Position numbers and translations under genes: made by a program
The notes under the pieces: generated by a model
Told to the model about the DNA's origin: nothing
The model's input: only the letters and a program-made list of their open reading frames with translations
Database searches by the model: none
DNA from: Helicoverpa zea
Taxonomy: Eukaryota; Arthropoda; Insecta; Lepidoptera; Noctuidae
DNA: 64,000 nucleotides
Assembly (NCBI RefSeq): GCF_022581195.2
Contig: NC_061475.1
Span: 5,456,001-5,520,000, forward strand
Direction: 5' to 3'
Shown here: positions 47,671-60,039 of the stretch, in pieces
Numbering within the stretch: position 1 is the first letter of the stretch
How the letters are laid out: the number at the start of each line of letters is the position of its first letter

Positions 47671-47742
47671 GAGCACCTACTGGCACTCAGCTGTTTCCAG
47701 TTAGACTGGAAGCCGACCCCAACATAGCTGGGAACAGGCTTG
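47671..47742 (+). mobile_element. 5'-truncated SINE copy
   Basis: 'cactcagctgtttccagtta' and 'ccgaccccaacatagctggg' are the 3' body of the SINE. CATGTACTTAG (47661) and CATGTACCTAG (47743) may be the target duplication, with one mismatch. Confidence 0.55.
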
Positions 47743-49574
47743 GCATGTACCTAGTGTACTTAGCAACAAGACATACACATAGATCCACTAGTAGATGGAT
47801 GTGGCCTGTCAGGAAGGTTTCCATGGTCAGCCATCGTTGGGCAAGCAGTGAGTGGCATTTGGCTGAGATAACGATGATGATGATGGTAGACCTGATTCAA
47901 TAAATACATATTAGCAAGATAAAACTTTATACCACACACACAATCGTCAATATAAAACACAACTCTAAAATTCGAAACCGGAACTGGAAAAAGCTCAATA
48001 ATTACCGTATAATTGTGTAAACAATTACTGATTCATCCCTTCGGTAATGTCGGTGAAACCTCTAGTGTTCTATAATACAACTGTCAATATTAATTTAGGA
48101 AGAGTTGATTGCTTACCGTCAAGGGATGTCTGTATATTCGTGTATATGGCTGTTTTCTTTGCTTGTAGAATTAATTTCGTCTGCCTCTCCCGTTGTTAGA
48201 ACGATTTGTAGGTTTTTGCGATATTGTTTAGGCACGTGTATTATATTTGTGTGCTTAAGAATATTATTCAATGTATCTTTTGGTCTTATATTTTTCCAAA
48301 AATATTGCTTTTGTGTCTCCTGTACATAGAAAGAACTGAGTGAATTTATGGTAGATAGTTTCAGAAACATACACACGCATGAATACTCACTTGCACAGTT
48401 CTTTGACCGTTATAATACCAGTGAGATTAAACAAAGATATATCATATTATACACATTTTCATGTCGTCCTATTGGACGATATTTCGTTAAACAAAATTAA
48501 TGCACAGTTGCTAAGAAGACAACTGAAGAACAAAGTAGTCGCCTAAAAACTACTAATCATTATAGACATTAGTAAGGAAGTCAAGGTCACTCACCAAAGA
48601 CAGAATGAATAAGATATAATATCACCTCAGTACAGATTGATGTGACCTCAAGTTCATTAACAGGACCATTTCTTGTGTCAGACATTTTATTTGTTTGTAT
48701 AGGAGATGAGTTTCGCCTTGATACCGACACAATTTATTATTAAGCCTCTTTTTAAGGATATCCACGATAACAGGATAATCCAACCAATATTTCTCGGATG
48801 AGGTTCTGTTATCCATACCTTTTGTTAATACGGTAGTAAGCTTATCTGTCTATTAAGCTAAAACAACTTAACTGGATTGGATGAAATTTGATGTACAGAT
48901 ATCATAACTGCTGAAAAATAATGCAATGGAACTATCAAGTACTAAGTATGAGAATTATATCAAAGGATGGAAGGATAAATAAGATGAGACAAACAAATTC
49001 CACATTTAGATCTAAAGAACGATAAAAGAGCACAAATGCAATTAAACTAAAAAGTATAATTCTAAAAACAAATAAAGACTCTAAATAGCTAAAAGCAAAC
49101 ATGGAGCCTGAAGATAAAAAGGGAAACTACATACAAGAACTTAATTTTAACGCACGAGCAACTAAGTAAATAGTAGGGGTAGAATTACGTGTGAGAACTG
49201 GCAAACTAGTTCTAAATGTATAAAAGAGGGTAGCACCGGCTACCAAATTAGAAGGGTCAGCCCAGGGCTACCTAATAAAGCGTGAAAAATTGAACAGTCC
49301 GTCCAAAATTCGTACGAGGAGGTAAAAGCTGAAATTTTTGTACTAAGATTTTTTTGTGGTGTATGTATGTTTGGTGTAAGTGAAAATTCGGTCGTAGAAT
49401 TGATTCTCTGTTGTCTTTATACTCAGAAAATACCATGATGTATAGTAAGTTTTTTTAGGAGCTAGATCAAGGTTAGACGGTGTTTCTCCGTCAATGAGAA
49501 AATGTCTTTTCCATAACTCCTCAAAAATTAGGTCAAGCACTGTCTAAGTAATTTTCATTGATTTGAAAACTGGT
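47743..49574. other. No confident gene
   Basis: AT-rich, with a GATGAT run near 47870. An 85-codon minus frame at 48119-48376 has an acceptor-like upstream edge and a donor-like downstream edge, but a stop just before that donor and no domain. Confidence 0.35.
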
Positions 49575-49850
49575 AATTGGTAATTAGATGCCAGAAAGTC
49601 GGACCGGCCTTACCAAGGGGTATCATGTAACTGATAAATTGTTTAGGAAAGTCACTACGATGTAAACCACTAGTAGACAATCGATAAGCTTACGGACATT
49701 AGCTTTTTGAAATATTTTCTATGAGGCTTATGTCAAGTAATCATTTCATCCGTAAGCATAAAGATTCGATTTTTCTTTAAAGGGGTCGGGTATAAGACTG
49801 AAAGCTGATGGCAACATACCTAAGAAAATTCCAGACAGATGATGAAGGAA
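49575..49850 (+). mobile_element. Degenerate SINE body split by an insertion
   Basis: 'accggccttaccaaggggta' (about 49600) and 'gggtataagactgaaagctg' (about 49788) are successive SINE body pieces separated by about 150 bp. The intervening part has a 10-bp inverted pair 'gcttacggac' and 'atccgtaagc'. Confidence 0.35.
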
Positions 49851-50124
49851 ACTTGTTGAAACATGTATAATTAAGTTGATCAGCTTACTTCGCCGTGAAA
49901 TTGAATTGAATATTCAAGTCTAGTCTAGCAAAGTTATCCGCCTTTGATCCAGATAGATGGTAATCCAATTAAAGGTTCTGTTCAATAACTGTAGGTATGA
50001 TATTGGTCTTCCTGAAGCGATGGTTTGAATACATCTTTGGATATTAGGTACGACTTTAGAATATTAAGTACTGAATTTTAAATAAGTACACTTAGTAGGT
50101 AAACGGTAGGTAAATTGATTGTTG
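49851..50124. other. No recognised feature
   Basis: AT-rich spacer. Confidence 0.3.
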
Positions 50125-50240
50125 TCTTTTCCCAACTATGATGGGGTCTATTTCAGTTTTACTGGATTCAGTTTAATACCATCATTTTATGTGGATAAGC
50201 TGCCTATGTGGACTCGTCAACCCTGTCTCTCATACATGGA
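50125..50240 (-). mobile_element. Degenerate SINE body, reverse orientation
   Basis: 'cttttcccaactatgatggg' and 'ttactggattcagtttaata' align by eye with the complement of the SINE 3' body. Confidence 0.4.
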
Positions 50241-50329
50241 CCCATTGTGCTAAACGTTGCTTAATCTTATCAATCGACCCGTGGGACTTTTGTTTAGCTT
50301 TTACAAGCTTTCACACAACATACTACTTC

Positions 50330-50425
50330 TTCTTCTTAGCGTTTATCCCGTCTTGTGCCAGGGTCCGCTTTCCGTATCTTCTTCTTCCACTTCGCTCTAT
50401 CCTGGACATCTTTCTCTTCGAGTTC
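50330..50425. repeat. Possible interspersed repeat fragment
   Basis: 'gcgtttatcccgtcttgtgc' and the pyrimidine-rich sequence after it resemble a segment I associate with lepidopteran interspersed repeats. There is no second copy in this window to confirm it. Confidence 0.25.
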
Positions 50426-52791
50426 GCAGATACAAGTAAATAAAATAAAATATATCTTACCTATTATGACCTACATACATTTTAGTATTACCTTTCCATC
50501 TTAATTCAATATATCATCAAAATCAGACTTCCATCTTACTAGCAGCCCTATTTTCTCCACATTTCGTATTATAATTTGGGTCCATGTTTCACGGACTCTT
50601 AGCACATACATAATAAGATATCCTTGTGACAGTAATATATTAAAATATCAGAGCCTACTGAAATTTATAGCATAATTATTATAATATTCTCTGAGTAAAT
50701 ACAGTTTCAGTAAGATTCTTATTTTTCGGGAACAAAATTTTAGTTATTTTGGTATAAAGTCTTATTTCGAAATGTATTATTAACGCTAGCTTGTTATATG
50801 AAAGGATTCTAATTTGAATGTTCTTAAGAGTGACAGTTGGAAAGTTCAAAATATTTCAAATGTTTTCTATATTGTTAGTAAAGTAGTTTGTAAATTCTGT
50901 AACTTGTAAAGTTCTTAAAACTAGACTCAAAGATGTGGTAAATATTGCGAGAATTCTGTGCCAGAAATAAACTTGAATAAATATTTCATTAGCAGTCTGT
51001 AGATTTTTAAAAATGCACTGGAAATTCAGTTAACTATGGTTCTGACAAGTACAAATTCAACCAAATAAATAATGGTCTTACTCACAAAATTCATACATAA
51101 TTTTTAATACACATCATCATTGTCCAGTAATCGTGCCTCCAACATTGAAAAGCATTAAATACCAAAAACCATTTTAAACACCGACATTCATAAACAGTGT
51201 CAAACGGGGTGTTAACACAAATAGATTCACGTTTCAACAACATTTTGATTCACAATATAACATCTGATATAAATGGCTAAATGCCAGATATGATCCTGTT
51301 TCCATACACCACAAACGTACAAAATTAGCGAAAAAACCTTGCACATTCGTGTTTGGAATTTCATCATTTGCAGCGCAAGCAAATTTCAACTCTAACTTCG
51401 TATATATAAAGTTGAAAATATTTTAGCAATTGCAAGGTGTTGGAACCGAAAATGTGTCAAGGGGTTTATTGCACGCCAAAATATCCAATCGCACAGTTTT
51501 GTGATACCCCAGCCATTAGGGTTAACTGATAGAATTTCAGTACAATACAGACTTGTTACAGGACGAAAAAGGCAAAAAGTTATTTTCTGTAAGCAGTTTT
51601 TTTTAATTATGTCGCTTTATTAGAGTAACCACATCCACTGTAGTGGTTGATTAATTAGCGATGATGATTATTAAATAAATTAAATACATGGTTGGTTCAA
51701 GCAAGAATAATATAATTTATGAATAATATTCCAATATCCAGAGTAAAATTTAATGTATGTCCAATAATATAATTGTTGGTGAAAAATTACCGCTGATTAC
51801 TTCATATGGGTTTCATATTTAAACACCTTGATAAAAGTCCTTTTGAGAAAATGAAGTAGATAGGTATTGCTGAATTTTTAATTTTATTTCCATGGGTGAT
51901 TCTTTATAATTAATTCGTACATTATGTCAACCATTAATAAAGTTATTACATTCGAATCGGACATGAATCGTGTGTAATTTTTAAATAATATTCATGAATA
52001 TGCAAATGTTGATGAATAATTCTGACATTGCAAATGATGAATTTATTATAAAGTAATTTTTTTCATTAGCAATTTTTGACTATTCATAATAAAATTACGA
52101 CTGTTCAAAGTGCAATCCACATGCTGTAGTATGGTGTTGCTAATCTAAAATCAGAAATTGGTTATGATTTTTTAAAATAATTATTGAAGCATTCGAATAA
52201 ATACTATTATAATAATTTTGATTCGAACACCTTTTTTTTAAGTAGGTTGCTGGAGGGTTCAGGGCAGTTCCGTGGACTTGAAAAATGTAGCTTGTTAGCT
52301 GATTAAACTTGGTGTTCACACAATCAGACGTAAAAAAGACTTGAATTCACACAAAGTACTCCAAATTCAAAACAGCCAACCTCCTTACCACTACCGCCTT
52401 AATCCAGCTGAACAACTGTCACAAACAGCTGCTTACATTAACCTACCCATCACGTTTAGACTAGATTCCCTTACCTGTCTTACACGCTTGTCAGATCCAT
52501 TGCGCTATAATATTTCACGCGTTCACCTACATCAAATATCTATCTACATCGACGTGACGTTCTATTTTCGTGTCACGTGGCGATGCGTGATGATTTCGAA
52601 TTTGGAATTTAGTTTTTGTTTTTTTTTTTTTTTGTATTTGGAACAGTGGATTTGACATTGTGATTTGATGTTTTTTTTGTTTTGTTGTCTATGAATAGTT
52701 TGCGTCAGTATGGTATCCTTTTTATAAGCTTTTGAAATGGCAGATTTATTTTTGGACAAAAATATGTCCAATGTTTGGTTTGTCGTATGCC
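50426..52791. other. No confident gene
   Basis: AT-rich. The 104-codon frame at 52341-52655 has no recognised domain and runs into a poly-T tract. Confidence 0.4.
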
Positions 52792-52794
52792 TAA

Positions 52795-52969
52795 GGGTAG
52801 GTTCATATCTGACGGAATATACGTCACATATTTTCGGGCGCGTAACTCCAAAACAGACAAATAAACGATAAAAAATTCAATCATTCACACCTAACCGATG
52901 ATGCGTTACTGCGTCGATCATACATTTACGTTACGCTCGACGCATTTTCTGTCAGATATGAACCGACCC
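52795..52969. mobile_element. PIF/Harbinger-like MITE with TAA duplication
   Basis: The ends are inverted for about 22 bp: GGGTAGGTTCATATCTGACG on the left, and GTCAGATATGAACCGACCC on the right. TAA flanks both sides (52792-52794 and 52970-52972). 175 bp, no ORF. The GGGTAGGTT terminus resembles that of the MITE at 5951-6095. Confidence 0.65.
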
Positions 52970-52972
52970 TAA

Positions 52973-54307
52973 GAAGCTTAGTATGAAACACGGTTTTCAT
53001 GTAAACCACTAAAAGGAAAGCTACAAAAACATCGAGAAAGGAAAAATTAAGATAGAAATGTCATTGACCCTCATGAGATTCGTATCATATTTTATACTAG
53101 CTTGTTTTTCCTCAATCAAAAATAAACTCTTAAACAACTAAATATACCCACATCCATTGTTCATCATCTCATTTCACAATACCGCGATAAAGAAAGCCTT
53201 GCAAAAACAAAGCGCATCCATCTTTTGTTCTAACCCTTAGTTCTAAGATTGTGTTGAAGATTCTTTCAATTCCCCGTCATATCCCAGGCAAGTCCTCACA
53301 GAAGTAGAACATGTTGTTTCATACGTCAAACTTGGTGAACAATGCATGTTATACGTCTTTGAACTTTATGCTCATATCAGCTTATTATCCGTGTTAGTTG
53401 GGTTTAGTTTACCCTTTTTCAGAAGAGTAGTTTTACAGCGATTTTATACTGGTGGATTTTTCTGCACGTGCTGTAGCTTTAAAAAAGTATTTGAAACACC
53501 TATTTGGGTGTGACCGGTCGAACGGTGACTGTCAGTTGTTAAGTTTGTATCGCACGTAAAAGCCAAAAATTCACTAGCTTGAAAGCGGGTCCTTTTGGGT
53601 TTTATCCAGATTATGTGTTAATTTTTCAGTTATTTAAAACGCATCGTCAAATATTTTCAGTAACCATTTTGGAAGTGGCAAACTTAATAATAAATCAGAA
53701 TTTGTCAATGTTTTAATGACATTTTTTAAGTTTCAGAATTACCCAATCATAACGCCTATTTTAGCCTTCATTGATGTACTTACTCCTCTACAATTTAAGC
53801 ACACATCCAGCTTAGTTTTCATCATTCACTACGTACAAAGACTCTAATCCCGTACAATCTATGAGATTGAGATCACTACGTGCTTAGCAAACTAAATATA
53901 GACATACTGTTGATTCAATAATCTGCTTTAATCTCGAACATTCTCTAAGACATAAGGCGAGATTAAGTAGCGGTTGACTTAAGACCTTTTAATTTATCTC
54001 AGTCGCGGAGGTGTCAATTTGAATGGAAAGCGGTCTCTTAACATGTTGCAGTTTAAACTTTGTGGTATATTCTGTTGTCTTTGACAAACTGTACTGTCAT
54101 TTAGCCTGTGTGGTTATTTATGTGCCTTCTGTGAGGAATAATTCACGTACCAGGAAAAAAGTAGCTAATGTTCTGTCCTGCGATTTACCTCGACATCCCC
54201 TAAGTTATAGATGTGTATATTAATAGCATTGTTGTGCTGGAAGTGATATCAGGTCAGTTTTTATTTAGTCAATTCAGTTTTAATCTTGATGAAAGTCCAT
54301 AGAGCAT
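52973..54307. other. No recognised feature
   Basis: AT-rich spacer. The 66-codon frame at 54023-54223 lacks a domain. Confidence 0.35.
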
Positions 54308-54309
54308 TA

Positions 54310-54536
54310 TAGTTCGGCCATTCAGAGAATGCGTTCCTGACACGTCGCGATTGAACTGACGACGTAACTACATTCATTGATTATTGATATAATAATGTTG
54401 TTTTAATGCTCCTCAATTGTTAAAACGGTAAACAACCAGCAAAAATATTTTTATCGTAACTGCAACGCCATTGCAAAGTTACGTCGTCAGTTCAATCGCG
54501 ACGTGTCAGGAACGCATTCTCTGAATGGCCGAACTA
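54310..54536 (+). mobile_element. 227-bp inverted-repeat element, copy 3
   Basis: Same termini (TAGTTCGGCCATTCAGAGAA and its complement), 227 bp, TA flanks at 54308-54309 and 54537-54538. Same orientation as copy 1. Confidence 0.85.
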
Positions 54537-54538
54537 TA

Positions 54539-54680
54539 GCTATAAATTTGTTTATTACACTAATACGAATTTAGGAGATTGGTCTGCGCCTAGGCTTAAA
54601 GAGAGTCTTTAAAAAGCCTCGAAAAGCATCTTATTTTATATACTCTAAGAATTGACATTAAACTACTTAATAATACTCGT
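54539..54680. other. Spacer between two inverted MITE copies
   Basis: About 142 bp of AT-rich unique sequence separating copies 3 and 4. Confidence 0.5.
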
Positions 54681-54682
54681 TA

Positions 54683-54909
54683 TAGTTCGGCCATTCAGAG
54701 AATGCGTTCCTGACACGTCGCGATTGAACTGACGACGTAACTTTGCAATGGCGTTGCAGTTACGATAAAAATATTTTTGCTGGTTGTTTACCGTTTTAAC
54801 AATTGAGGAGCATTAAAACAACATTATTATATCAATAATCAATGAATGTAGTTACGTCGTCAGTTCAATCGCGACGTGTCAGGAACGCATTCTCTGAATG
54901 GCCGAACTA
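54683..54909 (-). mobile_element. 227-bp inverted-repeat element, copy 4
   Basis: Opposite orientation to copy 3; TA flanks at 54681-54682 and 54910-54911. By eye identical to copies 2 and 3. The open frame starting at 54842 arises from its right arm and is not a gene. Confidence 0.85.
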
Positions 54910-54911
54910 TA

Positions 54912-56283
54912 ATACATTATCTTTTCAACAGTTCATCATAATGACCATGATTCACGCTGTCGCCGCCGAAATCAATACCTCTGTTGGTCGACTCGTATAC
55001 CGAATACGGAATGAGATACGTTTTTATCAATGTAATGCTTAGCCAGTTTGATTTAAAACCGTTCGTGGTTTTGTTGAAATGTAAGCCGATTTATGTTTAT
55101 TGGATCAGGAAATGGTAAGCGAATTATTACGGTTGATATCGATTTGGGAATGGGTTTTGTTGTGAAAACATCACTATCGTGGCTTTGTGTGTTTGGCTAA
55201 TTAGTGATGTAGTGGGGTAAGTTGTTGATAAATGTTTTAGTGAGTTTATTTTGGCTTCTTTGTGATTAGAATATTGCCTCACAATAATCCCTGGAGACTA
55301 ACAGACTATTTTATCATCATGTTCTTGCTCATTTGAAGGTGGCGTAGAATGTCTGCTTCTTCTCTCTCTTTATTTGATGTCCTCTGACAAAGAACCTCAA
55401 TTACATTAACATGATCTTTCCTTTTTAACTCTCCCTCATCGTCTACCTGTAGATTTTTGTAGTGTTCCTGCCAAACTTATATCATATACATAGAATAAGT
55501 ACCTATATCAAAACTTTTTAGTATGCTGCTGCATTAGACTATCACACTCTGAAAAGGAGAAGTTCTTTATTTTATAAGTCAACAAAAGTTTTATTTCTTT
55601 CACGTGTACCCATCCAAAACTCTATCCAACTTCTAAACTACTCCGCACTTCATATCCGCAAAAAAACCAGCAAAAAATACAGCATTTTTAAATTTCCTAA
55701 AAGCTGAATTCTCGTACATACATTACATTACTGACGTAATGCATTCAATGACCTGAATACACAGCACTATTCTGAATCTAACTGATACTAATGTTCTTGG
55801 AGTACAGTATTGAAACAGCATATTAAACAGATACTTCGCTCACTGGTGGCGTGACGTGACGCAACATGTCGTAAATGTATGAGAGATAAGGCCGTGGTTA
55901 CGTGGGCGCAAGTTGTGGGTAGTCTGATCGGTGAGCTTACTCGCGTATTACGTCAAACATCTTGATACGTTGGCATACAAGATATGATGATAATTTTTGT
56001 GTATTATACTACTCAGAAATTAGAGGATGTCTTTTTGATTTCTATCTTAATTTTGTTTTAGAATAACATAAAATGATGAAAAGAAAACTCGGGTTGACGT
56101 TAAAGAATAAGCTCAAGGTTTTCGCCAAATTCCTTAGCTCTTCAAGACAAATGCGATGTTATTAATAAAGACCGTCTTCTCTCTGAATAACTAAAACTTA
56201 CTCGACTAAAAGAAGATTGTATTTTATTTTATTTTTATTGCCACATTTTTTGGTGCTTAGCTTTACATACATAATTTATCTTC
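54912..56283. other. No recognised feature
   Basis: AT-rich. No gene or repeat recognised. Confidence 0.35.
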
Positions 56284-56351
56284 AAAATACCAAGTGTGAA
56301 TTAACCAAGTTAATCTTATGTAAATTAACCTAATTCACACCATGTATTTTT
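56284..56351. repeat. Imperfect palindrome (foldback)
   Basis: 'accaagtgtgaattaacc' is answered by 'ttaacctaattcacacc' around a short loop. The arms are about 30 bp with mismatches, and AAAATAC/GTATTTT lie outside. Possibly a small foldback or MITE relic. Confidence 0.4.
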
Positions 56352-57039
56352 ATCCTGTTGTCAGAATAATTCTTGGTATATGTAAATTTTGCGACAAATT
56401 AGAAATACTTATTTGAAAAGGCCACTTGGCTCATTATACCGGAATAGCCTCAGTATCTGGTAACAGCCTTATTATGCAGATGACGATAATACACTATTAA
56501 CGTGGGTTAATGTCGAGTTATGCGCGCTAAACGCCGAGTTAAGCTAAGTGGAGTATAGAGTGATTAATATTCGGAAGGCAGTCGATGTGTTTTGGCTTGA
56601 ACTTGGCTTTAATGATTCTTCTGGTGAAGGTAGAAGGTAATATTGTCAAAATTATAACAAAAAACCTCTTGTGATACCAAAAAAAAACTTCTGTAAGACT
56701 GTTTGGAATTTACAGTGTCATGAATTGTAATTGTCATAAGTACAACTCATTGCGCTCTAATTTTCATACCATATTTTTTGGGGTCAGAACAGCATGTATT
56801 CTTCTTCCATACTTTTCTGTCTGGTCTCATCTCACAGGCAACATTATTTCCAGCCATATCGCCTTTCACAAGTTTCACAAAACAAAAACCCGTCGAGTTC
56901 ATTACTAACACTCTTTTCTTTCTCTAAATAACTAATTCAACAGACACTCCTAATCCTTCTTATTCCACGAACAATTCTCCTAAAGGCTTGCAATAAAACG
57001 GCGATAAATCATCTCCTACTGTCGTCTGCCTAATTTCTA
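56352..57039. other. No recognised feature
   Basis: AT-rich spacer. Confidence 0.3.
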
Positions 57040-57150
57040 TGATGCGGTGACGTCACGACGCACACTGCCGCCTCCGCGTCACTTTAGCTTGAACGCTCGC
57101 ATGCATTATTCACCTCGTATAAAATAAACCACACAACAGTTGTGCGTGGG
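57040..57150 (+). promoter_or_regulatory. Candidate TATA promoter with CRE
   Basis: A local GC/CpG-rich patch with TGACGTCA at 57048-57055, followed 64 bp later by TATAAAA at 57119-57125. A start site would be expected around 57145-57155. No coding exon is recognised downstream, so it could drive a non-coding transcript or a distant exon. Inference from motifs only. Confidence 0.3.
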
Positions 57151-60011
57151 AATGGGTGAGACAGAAGGTTTAGTTTGAACTGAATGTGAAAATTCCCGTT
57201 TCACTTTTTTTTTTTGTAAACTACTATAGTAAAGTAACTGTCATATTAACAGAATGTTTCAGCTAAGCACTAAATTAGTAGTTAAGTTGGTGTAAACATT
57301 TGATTGAAAGAGAATTTATCGTTCTATGCCAGCTATTAGATGGTTTCATTTTTTATTTACCTGTGTACGCGGATAAAACTGCGAGGGATTGCTTGCAATA
57401 AACACACACCTAGAACTATGTGGATGAATGACCAAATCTAAAGTAAAAGCTTTCATCTCATATTCTATTCCTACTACTACTAACAGGAAAGTTAAGGAAA
57501 TTATAAGTTCCTCCAACACACATTACCTCAAGTTGCCCTTCTGACTTATCTTTATCATCCACTGGGGCTGTTCTCATGACCTTGATTAAGAAATGTCACG
57601 GTGTTAACAACACTACGTGTTCAACGAGAGACGCACGTAAATGAGTAGCGGCCCTAAAGTGCCTCAAAACCGTGGAGAACAAAATTTCTAGCAGAGATGT
57701 CATAACGGACAATCTCCTAAAAAAGAAACGTCGCCAAAATGTGGGATGAGGAACTTTACTGGCTACGCCCCCATACGCCTTCTTTGGAACCCGCTGTTTT
57801 TTTTAAACCACATCACCACCAATCAATCAATCCCAATCTTTACAGATATCTTAAGGCACCCAAACACTCATTAGTTTAGTAACTGATCATGTTGGTCACG
57901 CTTATCGCACTTTATTTGACCTACAGAAAGTCGCCTGACCTACCTAGCCTTATGGTATCTTCGCTCAATTTTTCTTCCTCCGTGTTCAAAAGACAGACTA
58001 ATGTTGTTTCCTCGTACTTAGAGTACCGCGTTCTTGAGTGCAATGCCAAGAATTTAGCAAAGTAAATTAATTTAATGAGGCTGTATGCTGTGATGGTAAT
58101 GAAGAAAAGTTTTTAGTAATTATATATTGTACTTTATTGTTTGCTTAAGGAAGTGGGCTGAACCTTGTAGGTTTTAAAGTTTTTTGAGGGTCGCTAACAG
58201 TTATTTTTTGGACTCAAACTTCAATTACAATACAATTTTATATCGTCTCCACCAACCTTTTCACAAGTGTGTTGAGGTTGCTTTGCAAACTAAACCGACA
58301 TCCCCTAATACCTACTAAAGATGTTTAAATGGCAGTCAAAACCCACCAATTTAACGAGACTAGAAACACTGAGGAACTCGTCATGACATGCATAAATGGT
58401 CACGCCTCCAAAGTCTGACCGCACCGTGCGTTGCTTAGCCTTAGCACTTATCGAACTTTGCGGTTGCTACTTAAACGAGACCCGCCTTTTGTATGAGTGG
58501 ATAATATATCATTCACGTTTCATCCAATATATGACTTAGTTTTTTAGTCTAATCCTTGTTATCTTAGCCCTAACCTTTACCTGTCTACAGAACTATTTTA
58601 TCCCTACCTCAATTTAGCTGAGCGACTGTATCATATTTAAAATGTATGAGGCAAGACTATGGACACAGTTTTATGTTATTCTTTAATTTACCTTCAGTGA
58701 AGAATATTTTTCTTCAGTATAATATGTCGTGTGTATGCGTGTTTTTCTAGCTTTCAGGAATAAAATTATAGTGCCTATGTTATTTCAGTATTCTTTCAAA
58801 TATTTTAGTGTTTATGCTAATCGAAGCTTCAATTCTATATGTTTTTACACGTGTTTTGACTACATATTTTGAAGATTATTTTATAGAGTAACTAACATAC
58901 TTTTCGGAAGAGTTTACCTTTTATTAAAGTTTTTGATAACTTGGAATTTAATGCCATAGATTTATCGCAGTACATTTTTTTCCGTACAATACTGAAAATC
59001 AATGTGGCACTTTCCTTTTTCAATAGCGTAAGCCTGAAAGCATTTCAGTATCAACTCCTATTGATGTATGGATCATATATCGTAAAGTGTAGGTGTTGCC
59101 ATCATACACGTAGGCACCTCAGTGTTGCCAGTTAAAGGCCTAAAATTACACAGCTAACCTAAAGAAAACATCGTTACCCTATATACGCACCTTTTTAGCA
59201 GGCTTTAAAAATACAAAGTAATTTTATGAAAGGTAATATTTTTGTGTATAGGTGTGGTGTGGCTCGTGGCTTAGTTATAACCACTTGGATCAATCGATCA
59301 AGGTATAGTAAGGCCTGCCATGTAGTATAGTTGTAGGTTTTCAAGTAACGTCCTAGTTGCAAAATTGTTATACATGTTAATTACGAAGCATTAATTTTAG
59401 AACTATTTATTTTAAAAAGTTGTCATCACTTTTTGGTCGTATTATAAACGCGCTCATTCGCGAAATAGTAAACTTTAGGTACAGTCTGGTAAATTCCGGC
59501 CAGTCAATGTTTAAACGAAGTCAGTTACATATTCAGAGTCAATACGATAAAATTATATAACCAAAACAAGATGAAACAAAATGCGAAAATATACGTTACA
59601 TTTATAACGAGCTGTTTTGTCACTTCATCGCAAATACATATTTCCTGCTTAAAAACTCGCTCAATCAAAAAATATAAAGGAACATTCAACAAACAGAAAA
59701 TAAAACGAATATACTCTCTCATTCAATTGGAATCGTTTATGAACGAATGAAATGAGTGAACTGAGTATCTGTTGAGTTTTATACAGCAGTAACAATGGTT
59801 TTATCGGCACTTACTGTCTTATGGTTTAAACCTTTAAATGTTGCTTTTTATGACCCCATAAAATTGTGAAAAGCCTTAAGTATGGGGTGGAAATACATGT
59901 ACTGAGCAGTATGTGTACCGTATTTGCATATTATATTATTTTTATTGTCATAGAGACGATATTCAACGTACCAAATGAATGTAAGGAAAATAAGCAAGCT
60001 GCTAAGAGGAT
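57151..60011. other. No recognised feature
   Basis: AT-rich. The frames at 58941-59135, 59525-59722 and 59866-60066 have no recognised domain. Confidence 0.4.
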
Positions 60012-60039
60012 GCTACGCCGTAGTAAGCTACGGCGTAGC
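60012..60039. repeat. Perfect 12-bp hairpin
   Basis: GCTACGCCGTAG, a 4-base loop TAAG, then CTACGGCGTAGC. A second smaller hairpin 'tatgcgcttacgcata' follows at about 60050. It could be a MITE terminus relic or a transcribed hairpin. Confidence 0.5.

Noticed and set aside
48119..48376. Putative internal exon with acceptor (TATGTACAG) and donor (CG|GTAAGC)
   Set aside because: The only open frame stops a few bases before the donor, and the upstream candidate exon has an in-frame stop and no start codon. No domain recognised.
52341..52655. 104-codon plus-strand frame
   Set aside because: No domain, and it ends in a poly-T-encoded Phe run. Likely chance.
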